Source: Streptomyces sp. NBC_00258 (lineage in GTDB: Bacteria; Actinomycetota; Actinomycetes; Streptomycetales; Streptomycetaceae). Taken from it: a stretch of DNA of 64,000 nt. The notes below the pieces were generated by a model. It saw nothing but the letters and a program-made list of their open reading frames with translations, made no database searches and had not been told where the DNA came from. Location of the stretch: the NCBI RefSeq assembly GCF_036182465.1, contig NZ_CP108081.1, forward strand, positions 10,850,001 through 10,914,000, in the 5' to 3' direction. Positions 25,607 through 34,409 of the stretch are shown in pieces. The position numbers and the translations under genes were made by a program. How positions within the stretch are numbered: the stretch's first letter is position 1; every line of letters begins with the position of its first letter.

Positions 25607-26549
25607 ACGACCCCTGGTCCGCAGGCTGTTCGCCGTCCTGCTTGTCACGGTGGTGGTCGCGGTCGTGACGATTGCGGTGGTCGTGTCGCTCTCCTCGATG
25701 GACAACGGCGACGGCCAGGAGGCCGAGTGCCAGTCCCGCCACCGTCTGGGTCCCGAAGGGTTCGCCGAACATCAGCGCACCCCACACGGCCGTGACGGGG
25801 GCCATCAGGAACATGAGGGTATTGACCTTGGTCACCCCCGACCGCCGCAGGATCAGCCAGTACAGCCCGTACCCGCCGAAGGTGGAGAGCACCACGAGCC
25901 ACACCACGGCCGTCCAGAAGGAGCCGCTCGCGGGCGGTGTCACCGCTCCGGTGGTCGCGGCAAGTGCCGTGAAGATGACGGCACTTGTGACGGCGTGGAC
26001 CGTCATCGACACCATCGGGCGGACGTCCGTACGGGACCTGCGGTCCAGGAAGGTCGCCGCCACCAGTGACAGCATGCCGAGGAACGGCACGAGATACGCC
26101 CACCATGCCGCTCCCGTCCCGGCACCGGCGTCGGCCGCGGTGACGACGGCGACTCCGGTCACACCCAGCCCCAGCCCGAGCCACTGGGTACGTGACACCG
26201 GCAGGCCCAGCAGCGGCCCGGCCAGCGCTCCGGCCACCAGGGGCTGCGTGCCGTCGATCAGGGCCGTCGTACCGCTGGAGACGCCCAGCTCGATCGCGTA
26301 GTAGACGGTCAGGAGATAGCCGCTCTGCGACAGCGCCCCCACGGCGGCCTGCCGGACCAGATCGCGGGGCGTGAGCCCACGCCACGACGCCCGCGTCGCG
26401 GTCAGCGCGACGACGCCCAGGACGAGGGCCAGCGGCAGGAAGCGCCACATGAGAAGCGTGACGGTAGGGGCGCTGCCCGACCCGAGCTTGGCCCCGATGA
26501 AGCCGGAGCTCCAGGCCCCTACGAACGCGATCGACAACAGGATGTTCAC
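25506..26549 (-). CDS. EamA/DMT-superfamily transporter with long polar tail
   Basis: A 347-residue protein with about ten membrane spans forming two EamA repeats (first starting AFVGAWSSGFIGAKLG, second around LVPFLGMLSLVAATFLDRR). GTG 26549 is chosen because GGAGG lies 9 nt upstream. After the last helix (AGLALGLLAVAVVHRG) comes a 60-residue tail rich in His, Asp and Arg that is unusual for the family; it is encoded by DNA overlapping the 3' end of lysE on the other strand. Either the tail is real or the original stop was lost. The divergent TetR gene shares a strong operator with it, so the exporter is probably inducible by its substrate, likely a toxic metabolite. Confidence 0.85.
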   Translation of the reverse strand: MNILLSIAFVGAWSSGFIGAKLGSGSAPTVTLLMWRFLPLALVLGVVALTATRASWRGLTPRDLVRQAAVGALSQSGYLLTVYYAIELGVSSGTTALIDGTQPLVAGALAGPLLGLPVSRTQWLGLGLGVTGVAVVTAADAGAGTGAAWWAYLVPFLGMLSLVAATFLDRRSRTDVRPMVSMTVHAVTSAVIFTALAATTGAVTPPASGSFWTAVVWLVVLSTFGGYGLYWLILRRSGVTKVNTLMFLMAPVTAVWGALMFGEPFGTQTVAGLALGLLAVAVVHRGERHDHRNRHDRDHHRDKQDGEQPADQGSFTPRRSAWHRARSSSRRPERPVRATPTAGPGSG

Positions 26550-26583
26550 GACACTGCACCTCCAAGGCCGGACGTCCGACAGA

Positions 26584-26631
26584 AGTAGACCGATCTGTAT
26601 ACCTGACATCGAGTATACAGATCGGTCTACT
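26584..26631. promoter_or_regulatory. Perfect 19-bp-arm inverted repeat, TetR operator
   Basis: Arms 26584-26602 and 26613-26631 are exact reverse complements around a 10-bp spacer. Each arm contains AGACCGATCT, itself quasi-palindromic and typical of a single TetR-dimer site, so two dimers could bind. The element ends 8 nt before the TetR ATG and 35 nt upstream of the EamA GTG, so it should repress both genes. Confidence 0.85.
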
Positions 26632-26639
26632 ATGGAGAA

Positions 26640-27299
26640 ATGAGCACCTCGAAGACGCAGGGCGCATCGAGCGCGTCGAGAACGCCGGGCACGTCGACCG
26701 CCACGGACGGGCCGCGCCGAGTGCCTCTGACCCCCGGTGCGCGCCGGGCACTGGAGGCGGCCGGGCGACTGTTCTACGACCGCGGTATCCACGCCGTCGG
26801 CGTCGACCTCATCGCAGCCGAGGCCGGTGTCACGAAAAAGACGCTCTACGACCGGTTCGGCTCGAAGGACCAGATCGTCGTCGAGTACCTCGCCGACCGC
26901 GACGAGCGCTGGCGGGCCTTCCTCGCAGCCCGCCTCGACGCGGCCCACACCCCGCACGACGGCGTTCTCGCCGTCTTCGAGGCCTCACGCGACTGGATGG
27001 ACGCGTCCAGTCCGCGGGGCTGCAGCATGGTCAACGCCCATGCGGAGATCGACGACATGTCCCACCCCGCGTACGCGATCATCACGGGCCAGAAGCAGTG
27101 GATGCTCACCCTGTTCACCGACCTCGTACGCCCTATCGCGCCCGCCTCGGCCGACTTCCTGGGCCGCACCCTGATGCTGCTCCACGAGGGCGCACTCGTC
27201 GCCCACGGCCTGCGCATCTTCCCCGGCGCCGTCGACCACGCCCGCGAACAGGCGGCATCGCTCCTGGCGACGGCCGAGGGCTCGCGCACGACGGGCTGA
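26640..27299 (+). CDS. TetR-family transcriptional repressor
   Basis: A 219-residue regulator. The N-terminal HTH (about residues 33-80) contains AAGRLFYDRGIHAVGVDLIA and AGVTKKTLYDRFGSKDQIVVEYL. The C-terminal ligand domain includes SPRGCSMVNAHAEIDD and a predicted helical bundle. It diverges from the EamA transporter gene and almost abuts a perfect inverted repeat, so autorepression and repression of the transporter are expected. The inducer is unknown. Confidence 0.93.
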   Translation: MSTSKTQGASSASRTPGTSTATDGPRRVPLTPGARRALEAAGRLFYDRGIHAVGVDLIAAEAGVTKKTLYDRFGSKDQIVVEYLADRDERWRAFLAARLDAAHTPHDGVLAVFEASRDWMDASSPRGCSMVNAHAEIDDMSHPAYAIITGQKQWMLTLFTDLVRPIAPASADFLGRTLMLLHEGALVAHGLRIFPGAVDHAREQAASLLATAEGSRTTG

Positions 27300-27423
27300 C
27301 GCGCCTGCCCGTCCGGCTACCGTGCCGCCCCGTCCACGGATCGGTCCGCCCGGCGAAGACGGCCCCGTATCGGCGATAGTGATCCTCGAATCGAAAGATG
27401 TATCGAGCAATCAGGTCGGGCAA

Positions 27424-27449
27424 GGTCGAGAAACCAGGTCGAGAAACCA
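27424..27449 (+). repeat. Two exact 13-bp tandem copies before the MFS gene
   Basis: GGTCGAGAAACCA occurs twice with no gap (27424-27436, 27437-27449), ending 8 nt before the preferred GTG. The second copy overlaps the AGGA ribosome site at its edge. A 13-nt period breaks reading frame, which supports the later start for the MFS protein and suggests a regulatory role or slippage. Confidence 0.6.
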
Positions 27450-27457
27450 GGACGGGC

Positions 27458-28804
27458 GTGGACACGAGCAAGAGCGACGCGGACAACAGCTCGGAATACA
27501 GCGCGGAATCGGAGACCGGGGCACCGGGGCCGGCCAACCCGGCGGAACCGAAGAGAGGCGGCGGCTGGCGCCGCTGGGCCATGGACACCCGGCCGCTGCG
27601 CCGCCCCGCCTATCGCCGCCTCTGGTCCTCGACCATCGTCACGGCCGTCGGCAGCCAGCTCACCGCCGTCGCCGTACCCAAGCAGATCTACGACATCACG
27701 GGATCCTCGGCCTGGGTCGGCTACGCCAGTTTCGCGGGGCTCCTGCCCCTCGTCGTCTTCGCGCTGTGGGGCGGCGCGATCGCCGACAGCGTGGACCGGC
27801 GCAAGCTCCTCCTCGTCACGAACATCGGGATAGCCGTCACGTCCCTGCTCTTCTGGATACAGGCCGTCACCGGACTCGAATCGGTCGGCGTCCTGATGGT
27901 GCTGCTCGCCGTCCAGCAGGCGTTCTTCGGCCTCAACTCCCCGGCCCGCCAGGCCTCCATCGCCCGGCTGGTCCCCAAGGACGAACTGGCCGCGGCGAAC
28001 GCGCTCGGCTCGACCGTCATGCAGACCGGCCTCGTCGCCGGACCGCTGCTGGCCGGAGCCCTCATCCCCGTCGTGGGCCTCGCCGAGCTCTATCTGATCG
28101 ACGCCCTGGCCCTGTGCGCCACGGTATGGGCGGTCTACCGGCTTCCCGCGCTGCCGCCCCTGGGCACCACCGCGGCGGCCGCCGGGCGGGCGGGCCTGCG
28201 GGGGATCGCGGAGGGCTTCCGCTACATCTCCCTCAACCAGGTGCTCCTGCTGTCCTTCCTCGCCGACATCATCGCCATGGTCTTCGGCATGCCGCGGGCG
28301 TTGTTCCCGCAGCTCGCCGCCCAGACGTACGCCCCGTACGGCGAGGGTCTCGCCCTCGGACTGCTCTTCGCGGCGATCCCCATCGGCGCGGTGCTCGGCG
28401 GGCTCATGTCCGGGACGTTCTCGCGTGCCCGTCGGCACGGGCTCATGGTCATCGCCGCGGTGGTCGCCTGGGGTGTGGCCATCACCGGCTTCGGCCTGAG
28501 CAGCAACCTGTGGGTGGGCGTGGCGTTCCTTGCCGCCGCCGGGGTCGCCGACATGGTCTCCATGGTCTTCCGCGGAGCCATCCTTCTGTCGGCCGTGACC
28601 GACGAGCTGCGCGGCCGGATGCAGGGCGTCTTCACGGTGGTCGTCGCGGGCGGGCCTCGCCTTGCCGACGTCCTCCATGGCACGGCCGGCTCCGCCCTGG
28701 GCGCCCGCGCGGCCGTCGCCGGCGGCGGTCTGCTCGTCGTCGTCACGATGCTGACACTGGCGGCGACGATGCCGGCGTTGCGGCGGTACAGGGGGAGTGT
28801 GTAG
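27458..28804 (+). CDS. MFS transporter of the EntS/MFS_3 exporter type
   Basis: A 448-residue major facilitator with about 12 spans. After a polar, disordered N-terminus (about residues 1-40) comes RPLRRPAYRRLWSSTIVTAVGSQLTAVAVPKQIYDITGSS, the usual beginning of EntS-like exporters, and the MFS motif GGAIADSVDRRKLLL. The middle contains FFGLNSPARQASIARLV. Relatives export siderophores, macrolides or other small products. GTG 27458 is preferred, with AGGA just upstream; ATG 27398 is in frame but would read through the tandem repeat. No substrate-specific neighbour is seen. Confidence 0.85.
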   Translation: MDTSKSDADNSSEYSAESETGAPGPANPAEPKRGGGWRRWAMDTRPLRRPAYRRLWSSTIVTAVGSQLTAVAVPKQIYDITGSSAWVGYASFAGLLPLVVFALWGGAIADSVDRRKLLLVTNIGIAVTSLLFWIQAVTGLESVGVLMVLLAVQQAFFGLNSPARQASIARLVPKDELAAANALGSTVMQTGLVAGPLLAGALIPVVGLAELYLIDALALCATVWAVYRLPALPPLGTTAAAAGRAGLRGIAEGFRYISLNQVLLLSFLADIIAMVFGMPRALFPQLAAQTYAPYGEGLALGLLFAAIPIGAVLGGLMSGTFSRARRHGLMVIAAVVAWGVAITGFGLSSNLWVGVAFLAAAGVADMVSMVFRGAILLSAVTDELRGRMQGVFTVVVAGGPRLADVLHGTAGSALGARAAVAGGGLLVVVTMLTLAATMPALRRYRGSV

Positions 28805-28808
28805 GGCT

Positions 28809-29000
28809 TTTTCGCCCCCGCCGCCCCTACCCATTCCCGTCCCTTTCGGGGGCCAGCCCCCGAACCCCCGCTCCTCAAACGCCGGAGAGGCTGATTTTCA
28901 GCCCGTCCGGCGTTTGAGGACGAGGCCGTTCAGGCCGATACGGGGGGTCTGGGGGCGCAGCCCCCAGGGACGGGACGGGTAGGGGCGGCGGGGGCGAAAA
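28809..29000. repeat. Large multi-arm palindrome, Streptomyces intergenic repeat / bidirectional terminator
   Basis: Between the convergent MFS and glgB genes, exact 24-bp outer arms (28809-28832 and 28977-29000), second 10-bp arms TCCCGTCCCT/AGGGACGGGA (28835-28844, 28966-28975), and an inner pair TCCTCAAACGCCGGA/TCCGGCGTTTGAGGA (28872-28886, 28906-28920) with a central GGCTGA-TTT-TCAGCC hairpin nest together. The inner element matches the dispersed CTCAAACGCCGG-type repeat familiar from Streptomyces intergenic regions. It should terminate transcription from both sides. Confidence 0.88.
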
Positions 29001-29003
29001 CAG

Positions 29004-31247
29004 CTACGCCGGCCGCAGCCACACCGTAGCCAGCGGTGGCAGTGTGAGCCGCACACTCGCCGCCCACCCCTGCTCCCCTTGAGCCTCAGCCTTGACGGGG
29101 CCGGGGTTCATCACACCACCGCCCCCGAAGGACACGGCATCGGTGTTCAGGACCTCCCCCCAGGCGGGCACGTCATCAGGAACCCCGAGCCGGTACTCGT
29201 GCCGCACCACGGGCGAGAAGTTGGACACGGCCAACAACGGCGAGCCGTCCGCACCGAACCGCAGGAACGCGAAGACGTTGTCCTCCGCCGCACCACCAGC
29301 GACCCAGGCGAACCCGGAGGGATCACAGTCCCGCTCCCAGAGCGCACGGGTTTCCCCGTACTGACGATTGAGCTCACGGACGAGGTCCCGCACACCGCGG
29401 TGGTCTGCCTCGGCTCCGTACGACGGGTCGAGGAGCCACCAGTCGGGCCCGTGCGCCTCGGACCACTCCGCGCCCTGCGCGAACTCCTGCCCCATGAAGA
29501 GGAGCTGCTTGCCGGGATGCGCCCACATGAAACCGAGGTAGGCCCGGTGCGTGGCGCGCTGCTGCCACCAGTCGCCGGGCATCTTGGACACCAACGACTG
29601 TTTTCCGTGGACGACTTCGTCGTGGGAGATCGGTAGGACGTAGTTCTCGCTGTACGCGTACACCATCGAGAACGTCATCTCGTTGTGGTGGTACTTGCGG
29701 TGGACCGGCTCGTGCGCGACGTACTCGAGAGAGTCGTGCATCCAGCCCATGTTCCACTTCAGGCCGAACCCCAGACCGCCACTGTCGGTGGAGCGGGTCA
29801 CTCCCTCCCAGGCGGTCGACTCCTCGGCGATGGTCATCACACCCGGCACCCGCCGGTACACCGTCGCGTTCATCTCCTGGAGGAACGCGACCGCGGCGAG
29901 ATCCTCGCGTCCGCCATGGATGTTGGGCGCCCACTGCCCGGGCTCGCGCGAGTAGTCGAGGTAAAGCATGGATGCCACCGCGTCGACCCGCAGGCCGTCG
30001 ATGTGGAACTCCTCGCACCAGTAGACCGCGTTGGCGACGAGGAAGTTGCGCACCTCGGTGCGACCGTAGTCGAACTCGTAGGTCCCCCAGTCGGGATGCT
30101 CGGCGCGGCGCGAGTCGCCCGGCTCGTACAGCGGCTCCCCGTCGAAGCGGGCCAGCGCCCAGTCGTCCTTCGGGAAGTGGGCGGGCACCCAGTCCATGAT
30201 CACGCCGATCCCGGCCCGGTGCAGCGCGTCGACGAGGTACTTGAAGTCGTCCGGTGTCCCCAGCCTGGCGGTCGGTGCGTAGAAGCCGGTGACCTGATAG
30301 CCCCACGAACCGCCGAAGGGGTGCTCCGCCACCGGCATCAGCTGAACGTGGGTGAAGCCGAGGTCCCTGACGTACTCCGGGAGCTCTTGAGCCAGTTGAC
30401 GGTATGTCAGGCCCGGGCGCCAGGACGGCAGATGGACCTCGTACACGGAGAACGGTGCCTCGTGCACGGCGACGTCCCCGCGGTGCGCCAGCCACTCCTG
30501 GTCGCCCCACTCGTGGTGGGACGCCGTCACGATCGACGCCGTCGCGGGCGGCACCTCGGTCCGGCGTGCCATCGGGTCGGCCTTGAGGAACCGGTGGCCG
30601 TGCCGTGAGGTGATCTCGAACTTGTACCGCGCGCCCTCGCCGATGCCCGGCAGGAACAGTTCCCACACCCCGGACGAGCCCAGGGACCGCATCGGGAAAG
30701 CGGTCCCGTCCCAGTGGCTGAAGTCCCCGGCCACCCGGACGCCCCGCGCGTTGGGTGCCCAGACGGTGAAGCGGGTGCCGGCCACGCCCTGGTGGGCCAT
30801 CGGCTCGGCGCCGAGCGCCGTCCACAGCTGTTCGTGCCGCCCCTCGCCGAACAGATGCAGATCGAACTCACCGAGCGAGGGCAGGAACCGGTAAGGATCC
30901 TGCACCGCCAGCTCGCCGCCGCCCTCGTACCTCACCAGCAAGGTGTACTCGGGAACCGAATCGAGCGGCAGGACACCCGAGAAGAGACCGTCGCCCTCGC
31001 TGCCCAGCTCCATGCGTCGCCCGTCCGCCGACAACACGGCCACGGCCGTGGCGAACGGCCGCAACGCGCGGAAGACGACCCCCTCCGGGACAAGATGGGC
31101 CCCCAGCAGTGCGTGCGGATCGTGGTGGGCGCCCGACAACAGACGCTCCCGATCCGTCGCGTCCATGGGTGACGCCGGCGGCCGCACTGCGGGCCGGACG
31201 TCCTCGGGCACCGGAAGAGTCACGGCTGCGGTGATGTTGCGGGCCAC
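29004..31247 (-). CDS. glgB: 1,4-alpha-glucan branching enzyme GlgB
   Basis: A 747-residue GH13 branching enzyme that makes alpha-1,6 branches in the glucan built by GlgE. An N-terminal extension and two beta-sandwich modules (second around TRFTVWAPNARGVRVAGDFSHWDG read in pieces) precede the barrel. The catalytic residues are visible: nucleophile D422 in DGLRVDAV, acid E475 in TIAEEST and D543 in ISHDEVVHGK. The GTG start at 31247 has AAGGAGG 8 nt upstream and lies 4 nt after the maltokinase stop, so it is the last gene of the glgE-treS-mak-glgB operon. Its 3' end meets the large palindromic terminator. Confidence 0.95.
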   Translation of the reverse strand: MARNITAAVTLPVPEDVRPAVRPPASPMDATDRERLLSGAHHDPHALLGAHLVPEGVVFRALRPFATAVAVLSADGRRMELGSEGDGLFSGVLPLDSVPEYTLLVRYEGGGELAVQDPYRFLPSLGEFDLHLFGEGRHEQLWTALGAEPMAHQGVAGTRFTVWAPNARGVRVAGDFSHWDGTAFPMRSLGSSGVWELFLPGIGEGARYKFEITSRHGHRFLKADPMARRTEVPPATASIVTASHHEWGDQEWLAHRGDVAVHEAPFSVYEVHLPSWRPGLTYRQLAQELPEYVRDLGFTHVQLMPVAEHPFGGSWGYQVTGFYAPTARLGTPDDFKYLVDALHRAGIGVIMDWVPAHFPKDDWALARFDGEPLYEPGDSRRAEHPDWGTYEFDYGRTEVRNFLVANAVYWCEEFHIDGLRVDAVASMLYLDYSREPGQWAPNIHGGREDLAAVAFLQEMNATVYRRVPGVMTIAEESTAWEGVTRSTDSGGLGFGLKWNMGWMHDSLEYVAHEPVHRKYHHNEMTFSMVYAYSENYVLPISHDEVVHGKQSLVSKMPGDWWQQRATHRAYLGFMWAHPGKQLLFMGQEFAQGAEWSEAHGPDWWLLDPSYGAEADHRGVRDLVRELNRQYGETRALWERDCDPSGFAWVAGGAAEDNVFAFLRFGADGSPLLAVSNFSPVVRHEYRLGVPDDVPAWGEVLNTDAVSFGGGGVMNPGPVKAEAQGEQGWAASVRLTLPPLATVWLRPA

Positions 31248-31251
31248 GGGT

Positions 31252-32664
31252 TCAGCCTCCTTGAGCACTGTGGAAGGACGGGACCGGCTTCTGCGGACCG
31301 GAGCCGGAGGGTGCGGGGGCGCGCTCGGCGAGGCGGGCGATCGCCGCCATCGGAACGGGCAGCCAGTCGGGGCGGTGCCGGGCCTCGTACAGCACCTCGT
31401 ACACGGCCCGGTCCGTCTCGTACGCGCGCAGCAACTCCGGCTCGGCGCGCGGGTCCCAGCGTGCCTGCGCGGCATACCCCGCGCAGTACGCGTCCCGGCA
31501 GCGCCGCGCCCACTCCGGACGCCACGGTCGGCGGCTGCGGGCCGCGTAGTCGAAGGAGCGGAGCATGCCCGCGACATCGCGTACGGGTGGCTGCGGGTGC
31601 CGGCGCTCGGCGATCGGGCGGGCCGGCTCGCCCTCGAAGTCGATGACGAACCACCGCTTCCCGGCCCGCAGCACCTGACCGAGGTGGAGATCGCCATGGA
31701 TCCGCTGCACCGGACGGCCCGATTCGAGGGCTGCGAGCGCGTTGAAGGCGCTCCGCAGTCCCTCCACGTACGGCAGGAGGTCCGGCACCGACCGGCTCGT
31801 GGCGTCCAGCCGCTCGTTCATCGAGGCGGCGAGCCGTCTGCTCCGGCGTCCGACCGGGACGCCGAGGGCGAACGCACCGGCCAGTGCGAGGTGCACCTCG
31901 GCCGTCGCCTTTCCCAGTTCGAATGCCTCGTCGGTGAAGTCCCGTCCCGCGGCGAGCGATTCGAGTGCCAGGGTCCACCCGTCGGCGGCATCGCGCAGGA
32001 AGGGCTGCAGCACACCGAGCGTCGCCTCCTGCGGCTGCGAGGTCCGGAACCACGCCACCGGTGCGGGTACCCGGGTGCAGCCCTGCCGGGCCAGCGCCCA
32101 GGGCACTTCGAGATCCGGGTTGATGCCGGGCTGGACACGCCGGAAGATCTTCAGGATGTACGAATCCCCGTACACCAGCGAGGAGTTGGACTGCTCCGCG
32201 TCGAGCAGACGCGGGGTGAGACCGGCCGGGATCGCCACCTGCGCCTCGCGCTCGAACCGCAGAGGGCCCACCGTGCCCGGAGTGCGCAGCCGCTCCAGGA
32301 GCAGGTCCGCCGACCGGGGCTCCTGAAGGGCGTCGTACACCATCATCCCGGCCAGCGGCCCCTCGCTCGCCCGGCCGATACAGGTGTGGGCCAGCCGTGG
32401 CGGCAGGACCTCCCGGACACCGAGCAGCAACTGGTAGCAGTCCCCGGGCAGATGAGCGGCGGTGTCGTGCCGCGTACTGACCAGGAGATGCAGGCATCCC
32501 GGATGAAGCTCGGTCGCCGACAGCAGCGCCAGCTCCGTGACCCGCCGGCCCTTGCCCGCGAACCATCGCTGCTCCGGCAACCACGTCCGTAGCAGTCCCG
32601 CGAGGGACGTCATCAGAAGAGCCGGACTGTGGCTTCCGGGGCGGGGTGATACGACCTTGCGCAT
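31252..32664 (-). CDS. mak: Maltokinase (Mak/Pep2), trehalose-glucan pathway
   Basis: A 470-residue kinase that phosphorylates maltose to alpha-maltose-1-phosphate, the donor for GlgE. The N-terminus LPEQRWFAGKGRRVTELALL is diagnostic of Mak N-terminal caps; the kinase C-lobe has the catalytic loop RIHGDLHLGQVL and the Mg-binding VIDFEGEP. The ATG at 32664 follows AAAGGACGG at a suitable distance. It lies 14 nt downstream of treS and 4 nt before glgB. In mycobacteria Mak and TreS form a complex; the same may hold here, though TreS and Mak are separate proteins. Confidence 0.93.
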   Translation of the reverse strand: MRKVVSPRPGSHSPALLMTSLAGLLRTWLPEQRWFAGKGRRVTELALLSATELHPGCLHLLVSTRHDTAAHLPGDCYQLLLGVREVLPPRLAHTCIGRASEGPLAGMMVYDALQEPRSADLLLERLRTPGTVGPLRFEREAQVAIPAGLTPRLLDAEQSNSSLVYGDSYILKIFRRVQPGINPDLEVPWALARQGCTRVPAPVAWFRTSQPQEATLGVLQPFLRDAADGWTLALESLAAGRDFTDEAFELGKATAEVHLALAGAFALGVPVGRRSRRLAASMNERLDATSRSVPDLLPYVEGLRSAFNALAALESGRPVQRIHGDLHLGQVLRAGKRWFVIDFEGEPARPIAERRHPQPPVRDVAGMLRSFDYAARSRRPWRPEWARRCRDAYCAGYAAQARWDPRAEPELLRAYETDRAVYEVLYEARHRPDWLPVPMAAIARLAERAPAPSGSGPQKPVPSFHSAQGG

Positions 32665-32678
32665 GGCGACCCGTCCTT

Positions 32679-34409
32679 TCAGGCGCACACCATCAATCGC
32701 TGTTTGGTGTGGGGAGCTACCGCGCGGAGTCGGAACCAGTAGAAGCCGTGTCCGGCGAGGGTGAGGAGGTAGGGGAGTTCGCCGATGGCGGGGAAGCGGA
32801 CGCCGCCGATGAGTTCGACGGGGTGGCGTCCGTTGAAGGCCTGGAGGTCGAGTTCGGTGGGCTGGGCGAAGCGGGAGAAGTTGTGGACGCACAGGACGAG
32901 GTCGTCGCCGTGTTCGCGCAGGAAGGCGATGACGGCGGGGTTGGTGGAGGGCAGTTCGGTGTAGGAGCCCAGGCCGAAGGCGGGGTTCTGTTTGCGGATC
33001 TCGATCATGCGCCGGGTCCAGTGCAGCAGCGACGAGGGCGAGCTCATGGAGGCTTCGACGTTGGTGACCTGGTAGCCGTAGACCGGGTCCATGATCGTGG
33101 GCAGGTAGAGGCGCCCCGGGTCGCAGGAGGAGAAGCCGGCGTTGCGGTCCGGGGTCCACTGCATGGGGGTGCGGACCGCGTCGCGGTCGCCGAGCCAGAT
33201 GTTGTCGCCCATGCCGATCTCGTCGCCGTAATAGAGGATCGGCGAGCCGGGCAGCGACAGCAGCAGCGCGGTGAACAGTTCGATCTGGTTGCGGTCGTTG
33301 TCCAGCAGGGTGGCCAGCCGCCGCCTGATCCCGATGTTGGCGCGCATCCGCGGGTCCTTGGCGTATTCCGCGTACATGTAGTCGCGTTCTTCGTCGGTGA
33401 CCATTTCGAGGGTGAGCTCGTCGTGGTTGCGCAGGAAGATGCCCCACTGGCAGCCGGAGGGGATCGCCGGCGTCTTCGCGAGGATTTCCGAGACCGGGTA
33501 GCGGGACTCCCGCCGCACGGCCATGAAGATGCGGGGCATGACGGGGAAGTGGAACGCCATGTGGCATTCGTCGCCGCCGGCGCTGTAGTCGCCGAAGTAG
33601 TCGACGACGTCCTCGGGCCATTGGTTGGCCTCGGCGAGCAGGACGGTGTCGGGGTAGTGGGCGTCGATCTCCGCCCGCACCCGCTTCAGGACTTTGTGGG
33701 TGGCGGGCAGGTTCTCGCAGTCGGTGCCCTCTTCGGCGAAGAGGTAGGGGACGGCGTCGAGGCGGAAGCCGTCGATGCCCAGGTCGAGCCAGAACCGCAG
33801 GGCGGAGACGATCTCCTCCTCGACGGCCGGGTTCTCGAAGTTCAGGTCCGGCTGGTGGGAGAAGAAGCGGTGCCAGTAGTACTGCTTGCGGACGGGGTCG
33901 AAGGTCCAGTTGGAGGCTTCGGTGTCGACGAAGATGATGCGGGCGTCGGGGTATTGTTTGTCGTCGTCGGCCCACATGTAGTAGTCGCCGTAGGGCCCGT
34001 CCGGGTCGTTGCGGGACTGCTGGAACCAGGGGTGCTGGTCGCTGGTGTGGTTCATGACGAAGTCGATGATGACGCGCATGCCGCGTTGGTGGGCGGCGTC
34101 GACGAATTCGACGAAGTCGGCGAGGTCACCGAATTCCGGCAGTACCGCGGTGTAGTCGGAGACGTCGTAGCCGCCGTCTTTGAGGGGTGATTTGAAGAAG
34201 GGGGGGAGCCAGAGGCAGTCGACGCCGAGCCATTGCAGGTAGTCGAGTTTGGCGGTGAGGCCTTTGAGGTCGCCGATGCCGTCGCCGTTGCTGTCCTGGA
34301 AGGAGCGGACGAGGACTTCGTAGAAGACGGCGCGTTTGAACCATTCGGGGTCCCGGTCTTTTTGCGGGGTGTCCTCGAAGGTGTCCGGGACGGGCTCGTT
34401 GACGATCAT
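32679..34409 (-). CDS. treS: Trehalose synthase (maltose alpha-D-glucosyltransferase) TreS
   Basis: A 576-residue GH13 enzyme interconverting trehalose and maltose. After a polar N-terminus the barrel begins FKRAVFYEVLVRSFQDSNGD. Catalytic residues are D218 in DGFRLDAVPY, E260 in LLAEANQWPE and D330 in RNHDEL. The protein lacks the maltokinase extension seen in fused TreS-Pep2 enzymes, in keeping with a separate mak gene downstream. Its ATG overlaps the glgE stop in an ATGA (4 nt). It supplies maltose from trehalose for the GlgE route. Confidence 0.95.
   Translation of the reverse strand: MIVNEPVPDTFEDTPQKDRDPEWFKRAVFYEVLVRSFQDSNGDGIGDLKGLTAKLDYLQWLGVDCLWLPPFFKSPLKDGGYDVSDYTAVLPEFGDLADFVEFVDAAHQRGMRVIIDFVMNHTSDQHPWFQQSRNDPDGPYGDYYMWADDDKQYPDARIIFVDTEASNWTFDPVRKQYYWHRFFSHQPDLNFENPAVEEEIVSALRFWLDLGIDGFRLDAVPYLFAEEGTDCENLPATHKVLKRVRAEIDAHYPDTVLLAEANQWPEDVVDYFGDYSAGGDECHMAFHFPVMPRIFMAVRRESRYPVSEILAKTPAIPSGCQWGIFLRNHDELTLEMVTDEERDYMYAEYAKDPRMRANIGIRRRLATLLDNDRNQIELFTALLLSLPGSPILYYGDEIGMGDNIWLGDRDAVRTPMQWTPDRNAGFSSCDPGRLYLPTIMDPVYGYQVTNVEASMSSPSSLLHWTRRMIEIRKQNPAFGLGSYTELPSTNPAVIAFLREHGDDLVLCVHNFSRFAQPTELDLQAFNGRHPVELIGGVRFPAIGELPYLLTLAGHGFYWFRLRAVAPHTKQRLMVCA

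Noticed and set aside
32679..34409. treS considered as recently transferred because its DNA looks a little less GC-rich than its neighbours
   Set aside because: I could not measure composition, the gene is an expected member of the operon and it overlaps glgE by 4 nt, so ordinary conservation of a highly expressed gene explains it.
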